Part shown: positions 16,748 through 24,622 of the stretch, piece after piece
Position numbering within the stretch: position 1 is the stretch's first letter
Layout of the letters: each line of letters opens with the position of its first letter
Assembly (NCBI GenBank): GCA_016791105.1
Contig: JAEUNM010000019.1
Span: 1-47,805 of the forward strand
Direction of reading: 5' to 3'
Length of the DNA: 47,805 nucleotides
Source of the DNA: Rhodocyclaceae bacterium
Lineage (GTDB): Bacteria; Pseudomonadota; Gammaproteobacteria; Burkholderiales; Rhodocyclaceae
Translations under genes and position numbers: made by a program
Notes under the pieces: model-generated
What the model was told of the DNA's origin: nothing
Seen by the model: only the letters and a program-made list of their open reading frames with translations
The model's database searches: none

Positions 16748-17950
16748 ATGGGCCGCTTTGCCCGCATCATCGCCGCCTGTTGCGTCTGGCTCTGGCTGGG
16801 CGCCCAGGCGGCCGACAAGCCGCCGGTGCTGATCGGTCTGGACGCCGAATTCGGCGTGGCGGACAGCCTGTCCGGCCAGGCCGTGGAACAAGGTTTGCGC
16901 ATCGCGATGGCGCAGATCAATGCCGCGGGCGGCGTGCTGGGCGGGCGCCCGCTGCAGCTCGAAGTGCGCGACCACGCCGGCCTGCCCGCACGCGGCATAC
17001 GCAACCTGCGCGAATTCGCCAACCTGCCGGACCTGGTGGCGGTATTCGGCGCCCGCTTCAGTCCGGTCATCATCGAAGAAATGCCGGTGATCAAGGAAAC
17101 GCAAACCTTGTTCATGGCAACCTGGTCGTCGGCCGATCCCATCGTCGAAAACGGCATGGAACCGAACTACGTTTTCCGGCTTTCCCTGTTCGACAAAATC
17201 ATCATGGCGCGCATGATGCAGGAAGCCGCCGACCTGCGCGCTTATCGTGTCGGCCTGTTGTTATCCAACACCGGCTGGGGGCGCAGCGCGCAGGCAGCGG
17301 CGGAAAGCTGGGCGGCGGCACACCCCGAGGTGAAGATCGTCCACGCCACCTGGGCCAACCGCCGCGACACCACCATGGCACCGCAATATCGCGCGTTGCT
17401 GGATGCCGGCGCGCAAGTGGTGGTGGCCGTCATCAATGACGACCTGGGCGCCATCCTGATACGCGAACTGGCCGCGCTGCCGCGCGACCAGCGCCGCACC
17501 GTACTGAGCCACTGGGGTGTCACCGGCGGCGATTTCGCCAAACAGGCGGGGCCGGCGCTCAACAAGGTGGATTTCCGCATCATCCAGTCGTTCAGCTTTT
17601 TCCGCGCCAAATCCGACGTGGCGCGCGGTTTTTTCGCCACCGCCCGAACCCTGTACGGCTGGAACGCGCCGGATGACATCGCCGCGCCGGTGGGTGTTGC
17701 GCACGCTTTCGACCTCATGCACATCCTGGCGCGCGCAATAGACCTGGCCGGCAGTACCGACCGCGCGCAAGTGCGCGATGCCCTGGAGCGGGTACGCGAC
17801 TATCACGGACTGGTGAAATTTTACGAGCGCCCGTTCGCGCCGCGCCGGCATGAGGCACTCGACGCATCCGACATCCTCATGACGCGCATACGCGACGACG
17901 GCGTCATCGTGCCGCTGGAAGACCGCCGTCAAGCGGGGCGGCAAAAGTGA
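16748..17950 (+). CDS. Orphan periplasmic substrate-binding protein (Leu/Ile/Val-type)
   Basis: A 400-residue exported protein of the Peripla_BP_6 (branched-chain amino acid) type. A signal peptide covers residues 1-21 (MGRFARIIAACCVWLWLGAQ). The mature start is PPVLIGLDAEFGVADSLSGQ, followed by family motifs IAMAQINAAGGVLGGRPLQL and LVAVFGARFSPVIIEE. The C-terminal third contains VGVAHAFDLMHILARAID. No ABC permease or ATPase of this class is adjacent. Instead the stop overlaps the start of a membrane sensor kinase (GTGA). A binding protein fused by overlap to a kinase with a large periplasmic domain suggests ligand sensing rather than uptake, as in TorT/TorS. The ligand is not predictable. 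Confidence 0.85.
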   Translation: MGRFARIIAACCVWLWLGAQAADKPPVLIGLDAEFGVADSLSGQAVEQGLRIAMAQINAAGGVLGGRPLQLEVRDHAGLPARGIRNLREFANLPDLVAVFGARFSPVIIEEMPVIKETQTLFMATWSSADPIVENGMEPNYVFRLSLFDKIIMARMMQEAADLRAYRVGLLLSNTGWGRSAQAAAESWAAAHPEVKIVHATWANRRDTTMAPQYRALLDAGAQVVVAVINDDLGAILIRELAALPRDQRRTVLSHWGVTGGDFAKQAGPALNKVDFRIIQSFSFFRAKSDVARGFFATARTLYGWNAPDDIAAPVGVAHAFDLMHILARAIDLAGSTDRAQVRDALERVRDYHGLVKFYERPFAPRRHEALDASDILMTRIRDDGVIVPLEDRRQAGRQK

Positions 17951-20514
17951 TCCCCAAGCCCACCTTACGCCGCCTGTCGACGCGCATCGCGTTGACCACG
18001 GCGCTGGTGGGCGCGAGTGTCATTTTCACCATAGGCCTGGGCGCCTGGTGGGCCACCACGCAGTTCGAAAAAACCGCGTTTCTGGCGATGCTGCGCAAGG
18101 ATGCGGAATTTCAGTCCAATAGCGTTGCGCTGCGCCTGTCCTCCCTGGCCGACCGCATGCACTCGGTGGCGCAGGGCAATCTTCTGGCCAACGCACTGGT
18201 GGATAGCGCCGGCAAGGAATCTTACCTGCTGCCCTTCATGGCCACTTTGCGCAGCGTGGACGGGCTTGCCATCCAGGTTCTGTTTACCGATTTTGCCGGC
18301 GAAACCATCGCCGACAACGGCCGCTCACATTTTTCCGACGAGCAGATCGCCTGGCTGAAAGGCCATCTTGGCAGCGGTAAACCCGGTGCCGCGGTATTCG
18401 ATACCGAGGGGCGCCGCGAATTGATGGTGGCGGAAATGATCCTGTCTCCGCGCGCCAGCGCCCCCGAAGGTGCGCTGGCCTATAAATTCGATCTTGCCGA
18501 TCTGTCCGCTGCCAGCGGCGCCCGCCTGGTGCTGGCCGACGACGCCAGTGGCGACGAACTGCGGGTCGCGGTGGCGGCGCCGGAGCGCATACGCGAGGTG
18601 GGGCTGGCGGTGGAAGTGGACCCCGACGAGGCCGCGCAGCCGCTCGGCGCCGGCACCATGGCGCTCATTTACGGCGTCGCCTGCCTGCTGCTCAGCGCCG
18701 TACTGTACCTGCTGAGCCGCAGGCTAGGCCGCTACCTGACGGAAGATTTGCGCGCCCTCGAAAGTTTCGCCGCACTGGTGATGCGCGAAGGCTTTGGTGC
18801 GCGCCGCCTGCGCCTGGACCGGCCGGGCGAATCGGCCGCCGTGGCGGCCGCCATCAACCTCATGCTGGACCGCCTCAATGAACTGCACGCCCAGTTGCAG
18901 CGCGATTCCGAAGAGCGTTTCCGGCTGGTGGTGGAAAGCGTGCGCGACTATGCCATCTATATGCTCGACCCGCAGGGCATCGTGGTGAGCTGGAACCGCG
19001 GCGCCGAGCGCATCAAGGGCTATGCCGCGGACGAAGTGCTGGGGCGGCATTATTCGCTGTTCTACCCGCCGGAAGATATCGCCGCCGGCCTGCCCGAGCG
19101 CCACCTCGCGCGTGCCGCCTATGCCGGGCATTGCGAAGAAGAAGGCTGGCAAGTGCGCAAGGACGGCCAGCGCATACTCGCCGCAATGGTGATTACCTCG
19201 CTGCGCGACCGCAGCGGCCGCTTGATCGGCTTCGCCAAAGTGACGCGCGACGTCACCGAGCGCCGCCGCGCCGAAGCGGCGCTGCGCGACAGCGAAGCGC
19301 ATTTGCGCACGGTGCTCGATTCGGTGGTCGATGCGATCATCGTGATCGACATGCACGGCACCATAGAGTCGGCCAACGCGACTACCGAAAGCCTGTTCGG
19401 CTACAAGCCGGAAGAGGTGCTGGGGCGCAAGGTGAACCTGCTCATGGGCGTGCAGTACGCGCATCGCCACGACGAATTTTTGCGCAACTACCTGAATACC
19501 GGCACGCGCCGCGTCATAGGCATGGCGCGCGACGTGAGCGCGCGGCGCAAGGACGGCTCGGAATTTCCGATCGAACTGTCGGTGGGTGAATTACGCCTGG
19601 CCGGCACGCGCAAATTCATAGGCATCGTGCGCGACATTACCGACCGTAAACGCGCCGAACAGGAATTGCGCCAGCACCGCGACCATCTGCGCGATCTGGT
19701 GGAAGAGCGCACGCACGAACTATTGCGCGCCAAGGACGCAGCGGAAAGTGCCGACCGCGCGAAATCCGAATTTCTCGCCAATATGTCGCACGAATTGCGC
19801 ACGCCCATGCACGCCATTCTGGCGTTTGCCGGTCTGGGCGTGCAAAAAAGCCAGACCGCCTCGATTCCGCCGGACAAACTGCTGCAATATTTCGAGCGCA
19901 TTCGCGACAGCGGCAAGCGGCTCATGCTGTTGCTGGACGATTTGCTCGACCTGTCCAAACTGGAAGCCGGGCACATGCAGTTCTACATCCAGCCCGCTGC
20001 GGTACGCCCGCTCATAGACGAAATTTATGCCGAGCTTGCACCCGTGCTGCGCGAGCGGCGCCAGCGTGTGCTGGTCGAAGGCGATGCCGGCGTTCCCCTG
20101 GCCAACATGGACTATGCGCGCACCGGCCAGGTGTTGCGCAATCTGCTCGGCAACGCGAGCAAATTTGCGCCGCACGGCAGCCTGATCGCCATCAGCTATA
20201 CGACACGCGAAGATCACGTCGAAATTTGCGTGTCCGACGAAGGCATAGGCATACCGCCGGACGAGCTGGAAAGCATATTCGACAAGTTCGTGCAAAGCAG
20301 CAAAACGCGCAGCGGAGCCGGCGGCACGGGCTTGGGGCTGGCCATCAGCAAACAGATCGTGGAAGCGCAGGGCGGCCGCATTTGGGCCGCCAACAACCCC
20401 GAGCGCGGTGCGCGCTTCTGTTTCACGCTGCAGATAGGCGCGACAGCCGGCAGCATGGTCGCCGCAAGAACGGCAAGCACGCCGGCAACGAGCGGCTCGG
20501 GCGATAAAGTGTGA
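17947..20514 (+). CDS. Two-PAS membrane sensor histidine kinase
   Basis: An 855-residue histidine kinase. In order: TM1 (about 18-37), a periplasmic domain of about 195 residues, TM2 (about 235-257), and a HAMP-like linker. PAS1 covers about 322-440. PAS2 covers about 450-570 and is of FixL type, with RHDEFLRNYLNTG, IGMARDV and RRKDGSEFP. H508 and R528 are 20 residues apart, the spacing of the haem-binding His200 and Arg220 of FixL. Then a short coiled coil and the HisKA H-box MSHELRTPMHAI (H615). The HATPase has N-box NLLGNASKFAP, G1 DEGIGIPP and G2 GTGLGLAISKQI. No response regulator is encoded next to it. The GTG start overlaps the binding-protein stop. Kinase assignment is certain; ligand and oxygen sensing are inferred. 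Confidence 0.92.
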   Translation: MIPKPTLRRLSTRIALTTALVGASVIFTIGLGAWWATTQFEKTAFLAMLRKDAEFQSNSVALRLSSLADRMHSVAQGNLLANALVDSAGKESYLLPFMATLRSVDGLAIQVLFTDFAGETIADNGRSHFSDEQIAWLKGHLGSGKPGAAVFDTEGRRELMVAEMILSPRASAPEGALAYKFDLADLSAASGARLVLADDASGDELRVAVAAPERIREVGLAVEVDPDEAAQPLGAGTMALIYGVACLLLSAVLYLLSRRLGRYLTEDLRALESFAALVMREGFGARRLRLDRPGESAAVAAAINLMLDRLNELHAQLQRDSEERFRLVVESVRDYAIYMLDPQGIVVSWNRGAERIKGYAADEVLGRHYSLFYPPEDIAAGLPERHLARAAYAGHCEEEGWQVRKDGQRILAAMVITSLRDRSGRLIGFAKVTRDVTERRRAEAALRDSEAHLRTVLDSVVDAIIVIDMHGTIESANATTESLFGYKPEEVLGRKVNLLMGVQYAHRHDEFLRNYLNTGTRRVIGMARDVSARRKDGSEFPIELSVGELRLAGTRKFIGIVRDITDRKRAEQELRQHRDHLRDLVEERTHELLRAKDAAESADRAKSEFLANMSHELRTPMHAILAFAGLGVQKSQTASIPPDKLLQYFERIRDSGKRLMLLLDDLLDLSKLEAGHMQFYIQPAAVRPLIDEIYAELAPVLRERRQRVLVEGDAGVPLANMDYARTGQVLRNLLGNASKFAPHGSLIAISYTTREDHVEICVSDEGIGIPPDELESIFDKFVQSSKTRSGAGGTGLGLAISKQIVEAQGGRIWAANNPERGARFCFTLQIGATAGSMVAARTASTPATSGSGDKV

Positions 20515-21377
20515 ATACTGCCGGCGTCGATTTCGCCGCTGCGCTGGAAACCAGCCTCGCGCGTGCCGCCGCCAGCGGCGCGCTGCAACGCATCGAAACC
20601 GAAAGCGTCACGGTGAGCGATGGCGGGATCGCCTTCTGTGTGCGCTGGCTATCCACGCTGGTGCAAAAAGAGCGTGCTGCCGGGGCGCCGGGCGCGGCAC
20701 AAAAGTCGGCCGCCGATCCATTCCTGCCGCCGGAGCCCGATCTGCGGGTGGCGGACATTTCCGCCACGCACGTTGCGCTGCTGAACAAATATCCGGTTAT
20801 CGCCGGTCACCTGCTCATCGTGACGCGCCACTATGCGGAACAGGAATCGGTGCTCGATACGGCCGATTTTGCGGCGCTGGCGGCCGTCATGCAGCAATTG
20901 CCCGGGCTTGCTTTTTTTAACGGCGGGCGTATCGCCGGCGCCAGCCAGTCGCATAAACATCTGCAATTTGCAGCGCTGGATCCACTGCCGCTGGCGGCCA
21001 TCCTGCCGCACCAACCCACGCCCCTGGTGGCGCGACAATTGCCGCAACTGCCGTTTCGCCACGCCTGGCTGGCGCTGCCGGCGGCGGCGCCGGCCGATCT
21101 GGCCGAACTGCTGCACAGCGCGGCCGACATGGCGCTGGCCGAATGCGGCCTGCGGCCGCAAGCGGGGCGCATGCGCCCCTACAATCTGCTCGCCACGCGC
21201 GATTGGCTCATGGCCGTGCCGCGCCGGCAGGAGTTTTTTGAGCATGCCGGCATGCGCGTGCCGGTCAATGCCCTGGGTTTCGCGGGTTCATTGTTCGTGC
21301 GCCGCAACGAGGATATCGCCGTCGTGCGTCAGGTGGGTCCGCTCGCCGTATTGCGTGCGGTTGCCGAAGGCGACTGA
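20511..21377 (+). CDS. Ap4A phosphorylase / ATP adenylyltransferase
   Basis: A 288-residue protein of the Ap4A phosphorylase II family, which splits diadenosine tetraphosphate with phosphate into ATP and ADP. It has the HIT-like active-site motif GASQSHKHLQF (about 143-153), and before it LLNKYPVIAGHLLIVTRHY, which is typical of the family. The C-terminal domain has AGRMRPYNLLATRDWLMAVPR. The GTG start overlaps the kinase stop (GTGTGA), so it is the fourth gene of the OsmC operon. Ap4A rises under oxidative and heat stress, which fits with OsmC in the same operon. This link is inference. Confidence 0.88.
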   Translation: MNTAGVDFAAALETSLARAAASGALQRIETESVTVSDGGIAFCVRWLSTLVQKERAAGAPGAAQKSAADPFLPPEPDLRVADISATHVALLNKYPVIAGHLLIVTRHYAEQESVLDTADFAALAAVMQQLPGLAFFNGGRIAGASQSHKHLQFAALDPLPLAAILPHQPTPLVARQLPQLPFRHAWLALPAAAPADLAELLHSAADMALAECGLRPQAGRMRPYNLLATRDWLMAVPRRQEFFEHAGMRVPVNALGFAGSLFVRRNEDIAVVRQVGPLAVLRAVAEGD

Positions 21378-21466
21378 GGCGCTGCCGCGCGCTCCCGGTT
21401 CGGCGGCATTGCGGTCGCGCTGGCTATACTTTGCATTGTCACACTCGCCACGAAAGGTAATTCCAA

Positions 21467-22360
21467 ATGCGCCTCGCCAATGTTTCCATCGTGCTGTTGT
21501 GCAGCCTCGCCGGCACCGCCACCTGGGCGGCGGAACCGACCGGCACGCTCAAAAAGATCAAGGATTCCGGCAGCATCACGCTGGGCCATCGCGAATCGTC
21601 CATCCCTTTTTCGTATTACGACGACAAGCAGCAGGTGATCGGCTATTCGCATGAACTGATGCTGAAAGCCGTCGAGGCCGTGAAACAGGAACTTGGCCTC
21701 GCCAGGCTCGATGTCAAATTGATGCCGGTCACTTCGCAAAACCGCATCACCCTGGTGCAGAACGGAACGATCGATATGGAATGCGGTTCCACCACCAACA
21801 ACACGGAACGGCAAAAACAGGTCAGTTTTTCCAACACCATATTCGTGGTCGGCACCCGGCTGCTGGCCAAAAAAACCGCCGGCATCAACGATTTTCCCGA
21901 CCTTGCCGGTAAAAACGTGGTGACCACGGCCGGCACCACCTCCGAGCGCCTGCTGCGGAAGATGAACGAAGACAAGAAAATGGGCATGAACATCATCAGC
22001 GCCAAGGACCACGGCGAATCTTTCTTGACGGTGGAAACCGGACGCGCGGTGGCCTTCATGATGGACGACGCGCTGCTGTATGGCGAAATGGCCAAAGCCA
22101 AACGCCCGGCCGACTGGGCCGTGGTCGGTACGCCGCAATCTTACGAAGCCTATGGCTGCATGCTGCGCAAGGACGATGCGCCCTTCAAGAAGGTGGTGGA
22201 CGGCGCGCTGGCAAAAGCCATGACTTCCGGCGAGGCGGAAAAAATTTACGCCAAGTGGTTCGAAAATCCGGTGCCGCCGAAAGGCTATAACCTGAATTTC
22301 CCGCTGTCCGACGCCATGAAACAGATTTACAAGTCGCCCAACGACAAGGCTTTCGACTAA
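21467..22360 (+). CDS. gltI: Glutamate/aspartate ABC transporter, binding protein
   Basis: A 297-residue periplasmic amino acid-binding protein. A signal peptide (about 1-22, ending TWA-AE) leads to LKKIKDSGSITLGHRESSIP, then FSYYDDKQQVIGYSHELM, and later MECGSTTNNTERQKQVSFSN, typical of GltI/AatJ proteins for glutamate and aspartate. AAAGG is placed 9 bases before the ATG. It heads the gltI-gltJ-gltK-gltL set. A TATACT at 21425-21430 could be a -10 box, but no good -35 is visible. An 11-bp hairpin behind the gene (22389-22415) probably protects its mRNA and allows more binding protein than permease. Confidence 0.92.
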   Translation: MRLANVSIVLLCSLAGTATWAAEPTGTLKKIKDSGSITLGHRESSIPFSYYDDKQQVIGYSHELMLKAVEAVKQELGLARLDVKLMPVTSQNRITLVQNGTIDMECGSTTNNTERQKQVSFSNTIFVVGTRLLAKKTAGINDFPDLAGKNVVTTAGTTSERLLRKMNEDKKMGMNIISAKDHGESFLTVETGRAVAFMMDDALLYGEMAKAKRPADWAVVGTPQSYEAYGCMLRKDDAPFKKVVDGALAKAMTSGEAEKIYAKWFENPVPPKGYNLNFPLSDAMKQIYKSPNDKAFD

Positions 22361-22388
22361 GCCGGTTGCTGCCGGTGCCAGACTAACG

Positions 22389-22415
22389 GGCATGCCGCGC
22401 CTGCCGCGGCATGCC
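22389..22415 (+). promoter_or_regulatory. Intercistronic hairpin between gltI and gltJ
   Basis: GGCATGCCGCG pairs perfectly with CGCGGCATGCC across a 5-base loop, followed only by TTCT, in the 73-base gap after the binding-protein gene. Such stems commonly act as mRNA stabilisers or partial attenuators in ABC operons. Confidence 0.65.
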
Positions 22416-22433
22416 TTCTGACGGAGCCCGCGC

Positions 22434-23174
22434 ATGAGTTACAACTGGAATTGGGGCGTATTCCTGCAGAGCACGCCGTCCGGCTCGGACACCTATCTGG
22501 GCTGGCTGTTTACCGGCCTCAAATGGACGCTCACGCTATCTCTGTCGGCCTGGCTCATTGCGCTGGTCGTGGGCGGCGTGGTCGGCGTACTGCGCACCGC
22601 GCCGGGCAAGGCGCTGGGCTTTCTGGCGGCAACCTATGTGGAAGTGTTCCGCAACATCCCGCTGCTGGTGCAATTGTTCATCTGGTATTTCGTGCTGCCG
22701 GAACTGGTGCCGGTAAAACTGGGCGATGCGTTCAAGCAGATGAACCCTGTTGCGCAGCAATTTATCGCCGCCGTGCTGTGCCTGGGTTTATTTACTGCCG
22801 CGCGCGTGGCCGAACAGGTGCGCGCCGGCATACAGTCGCTGGCGCGCGGGCAAAAAAACGCCGGCCTGGCGCTCGGCTTCACACTGCCGCAAACCTATCG
22901 CTATGTGTTGCTGCCCATGGCCGTGCGCATCATCATCCCGCCGCTCACCTCCGAATTTCTGAACATATTCAAAAATTCTGCCGTCGCCACCACCATAGGC
23001 CTGATCGAATTATCGCGCCAGGCGCAGCAACTGGTGGATTACACCGCCCAGCCCTATGAAGCGTTCATTGCCGTCACGGTGATTTACCTGGTGCTCAACG
23101 TCATCATCATGGGCCTGATGCGCAAGCTGGAAAAGAGCCTGCGCGTGCCGGGTTTCATCGTCGCAGGAAAGTGA
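22434..23174 (+). CDS. gltJ: Glutamate/aspartate ABC transporter, permease
   Basis: A 246-residue inner-membrane permease of the polar amino acid HisM/GltJ family. It starts MSYNWNWGVFLQ, typical of GltJ. It has about five transmembrane helices. The EAA loop, which docks on the ATPase, reads ARVAEQVRAGIQSLARGQKNA, then GLALGFTLPQTYRYVLLP. It follows gltI after the hairpin and precedes gltK by 9 bases. It forms the channel with GltK. Confidence 0.93.
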   Translation: MSYNWNWGVFLQSTPSGSDTYLGWLFTGLKWTLTLSLSAWLIALVVGGVVGVLRTAPGKALGFLAATYVEVFRNIPLLVQLFIWYFVLPELVPVKLGDAFKQMNPVAQQFIAAVLCLGLFTAARVAEQVRAGIQSLARGQKNAGLALGFTLPQTYRYVLLPMAVRIIIPPLTSEFLNIFKNSAVATTIGLIELSRQAQQLVDYTAQPYEAFIAVTVIYLVLNVIIMGLMRKLEKSLRVPGFIVAGK

Positions 23175-23183
23175 GGCTGCGCC

Positions 23184-23855
23184 ATGTACGAATACGACTG
23201 GAGCACCATACCCGCGGCACTTCCCATCCTTTGGGAAGGCATGAAAATCACGCTGCAGGTAACCCTCACGGCCATCGTCGTGGGCATCGTCTGGGGCACC
23301 CTGCTGGCGGTGGCACGCATATCCAATAGCGGACCGCTCGCGTGGCTGGCGGCCGGTTACGTAAACCTGTTCCGCTCGGTACCGCTGGTGATGGTCATCC
23401 TGTGGTTTTATCTGATCGTGCCGCAACTATTGCGCGCCGTATTCGGCACTGCGCTGCAGGATATACGGCTCGCCTCGGCGATCACGGCGTTCTGCCTGTT
23501 CGAGGCCGCCTACTATTCGGAAATCGTGCGCGCCGGCATACAGAGCGTGTCGCGCGGGCAAATTTCGGCCGCGCTGGCGCTGGGCTTCAGCTACGGGCAG
23601 GCCATGCGCCTCATCATATTGCCGCAGGCGCTGCGCAATATGGTGCCGCTGTTGCTTACCCAGGCCATCATCCTGTTTCAGGATACCTCGCTGGTGTATG
23701 TGATCGGCCTGGCAGACTTTTTTGGTGCGTCTTACAAGGTGGGCGACCGTGACGGCCGCCTGGTGGAATTATTGCTGTTCGCCGGCCTCATCTATTTCGT
23801 ACTGTGTTTCGCAGCCTCCATGCTGGTCAGAATAATGCAGCGCAAGACGGCTTGA
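23184..23855 (+). CDS. gltK: Glutamate/aspartate ABC transporter, permease
   Basis: A 223-residue permease, partner of GltJ. It starts [20 protein letters not shown], a typical GltK N terminus. The EAA loop reads [20 protein letters not shown], then [20 protein letters not shown], and the C-terminal helix is [20 protein letters not shown]. It is separated from gltJ by 9 bases and from the ATPase gene by 25 bases; co-transcription is clear. Confidence 0.93.
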   Translation: MYEYDWSTIPAALPILWEGMKITLQVTLTAIVVGIVWGTLLAVARISNSGPLAWLAAGYVNLFRSVPLVMVILWFYLIVPQLLRAVFGTALQDIRLASAITAFCLFEAAYYSEIVRAGIQSVSRGQISAALALGFSYGQAMRLIILPQALRNMVPLLLTQAIILFQDTSLVYVIGLADFFGASYKVGDRDGRLVELLLFAGLIYFVLCFAASMLVRIMQRKTA

Positions 23856-23880
23856 ACATTCCGGATAAAGGCGCAAGGAC

Positions 23881-24609
23881 ATGATCGAATTTCGCAATGT
23901 TTCCAAGTGGTACGGCAGCTTTCAGGTGTTGACCGACTGCAGCACCAAGGTCGACAAGGGCGAAGTGGTGGTGGTGTGCGGTCCTTCCGGCTCCGGCAAA
24001 AGCACGCTCATCAAATGCGTGAATGCGCTCGAACCGTTCCAGAAGGGCGATATCGTCGTCGACGGAACGTCGGTAGGCGACGCGAAAACTTCCTTGCCCA
24101 AATTGCGCGCGCGGGTAGGCATGGTGTTTCAGCATTTCGAACTATTCCCGCATCTCACCATCACGGAAAATTTGACCATCGCTCAAACTAAAGTGCTCGG
24201 CCGCGGCCGTGAAGAAGCCGAACAGAAGGGGCTGAAATTGCTCGACCGGGTGGGGCTGAAGGCGCACGCGGCAAAATTTCCGGGGCAATTGTCGGGCGGC
24301 CAGCAGCAGCGCGTGGCGATTGCACGCGCATTGGCCATGGACCCGATCTGCATGCTGTTCGACGAACCCACTTCCGCGCTGGACCCGGAAATGATCAACG
24401 AAGTGCTGGACGTGATGGTCGAACTGGCCAACGAAGGCATGACCATGATGTGCGTGACGCACGAAATGGGCTTTGCGCGCAAAGTGGCCCACCGCGTCAT
24501 TTTCATGGACCAGGGCCGCATCATCGAGGACGCGGATAAAGGGGAGTTTTTCGGCACGCCGCGCTCCGAGCGCGCGCAGCAATTCCTGTCGAAAATTCTG
24601 CAGCACTGA
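23881..24609 (+). CDS. gltL: Glutamate/aspartate ABC transporter, ATPase
   Basis: A 242-residue ABC ATPase of the GlnQ/GltL class. Walker A is GPSGSGKSTLIK (about 35-46), the Q-loop region is GMVFQHFELFPH, the signature is LSGGQQQR, Walker B is CMLFDEPTSALDPE, and the H-loop is VTHEMGFAR. The length is exactly that of the family. It is the last gene of the transport operon and converges with the GMC oxidoreductase gene only 9 bases away. Confidence 0.95.
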   Translation: MIEFRNVSKWYGSFQVLTDCSTKVDKGEVVVVCGPSGSGKSTLIKCVNALEPFQKGDIVVDGTSVGDAKTSLPKLRARVGMVFQHFELFPHLTITENLTIAQTKVLGRGREEAEQKGLKLLDRVGLKAHAAKFPGQLSGGQQQRVAIARALAMDPICMLFDEPTSALDPEMINEVLDVMVELANEGMTMMCVTHEMGFARKVAHRVIFMDQGRIIEDADKGEFFGTPRSERAQQFLSKILQH

Positions 24610-24622
24610 GCGCCCGGCTCAG
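24606..24622. terminator. Possible bidirectional terminator between gltL and GMC gene
   Basis: CTGAGC and GCTCAG form a 6-bp stem with a 5-base loop across the convergent junction. It overlaps the gltL stop and the end of the oxidoreductase gene. It has only a short T-rich flank, so it is weak. Confidence 0.35.

Noticed and set aside
22389..22415. Terminator ending gltI transcription
   Set aside because: The stem lacks a T-run and the permease genes of the same transporter follow at 73 bases, so it is read as a stabiliser.
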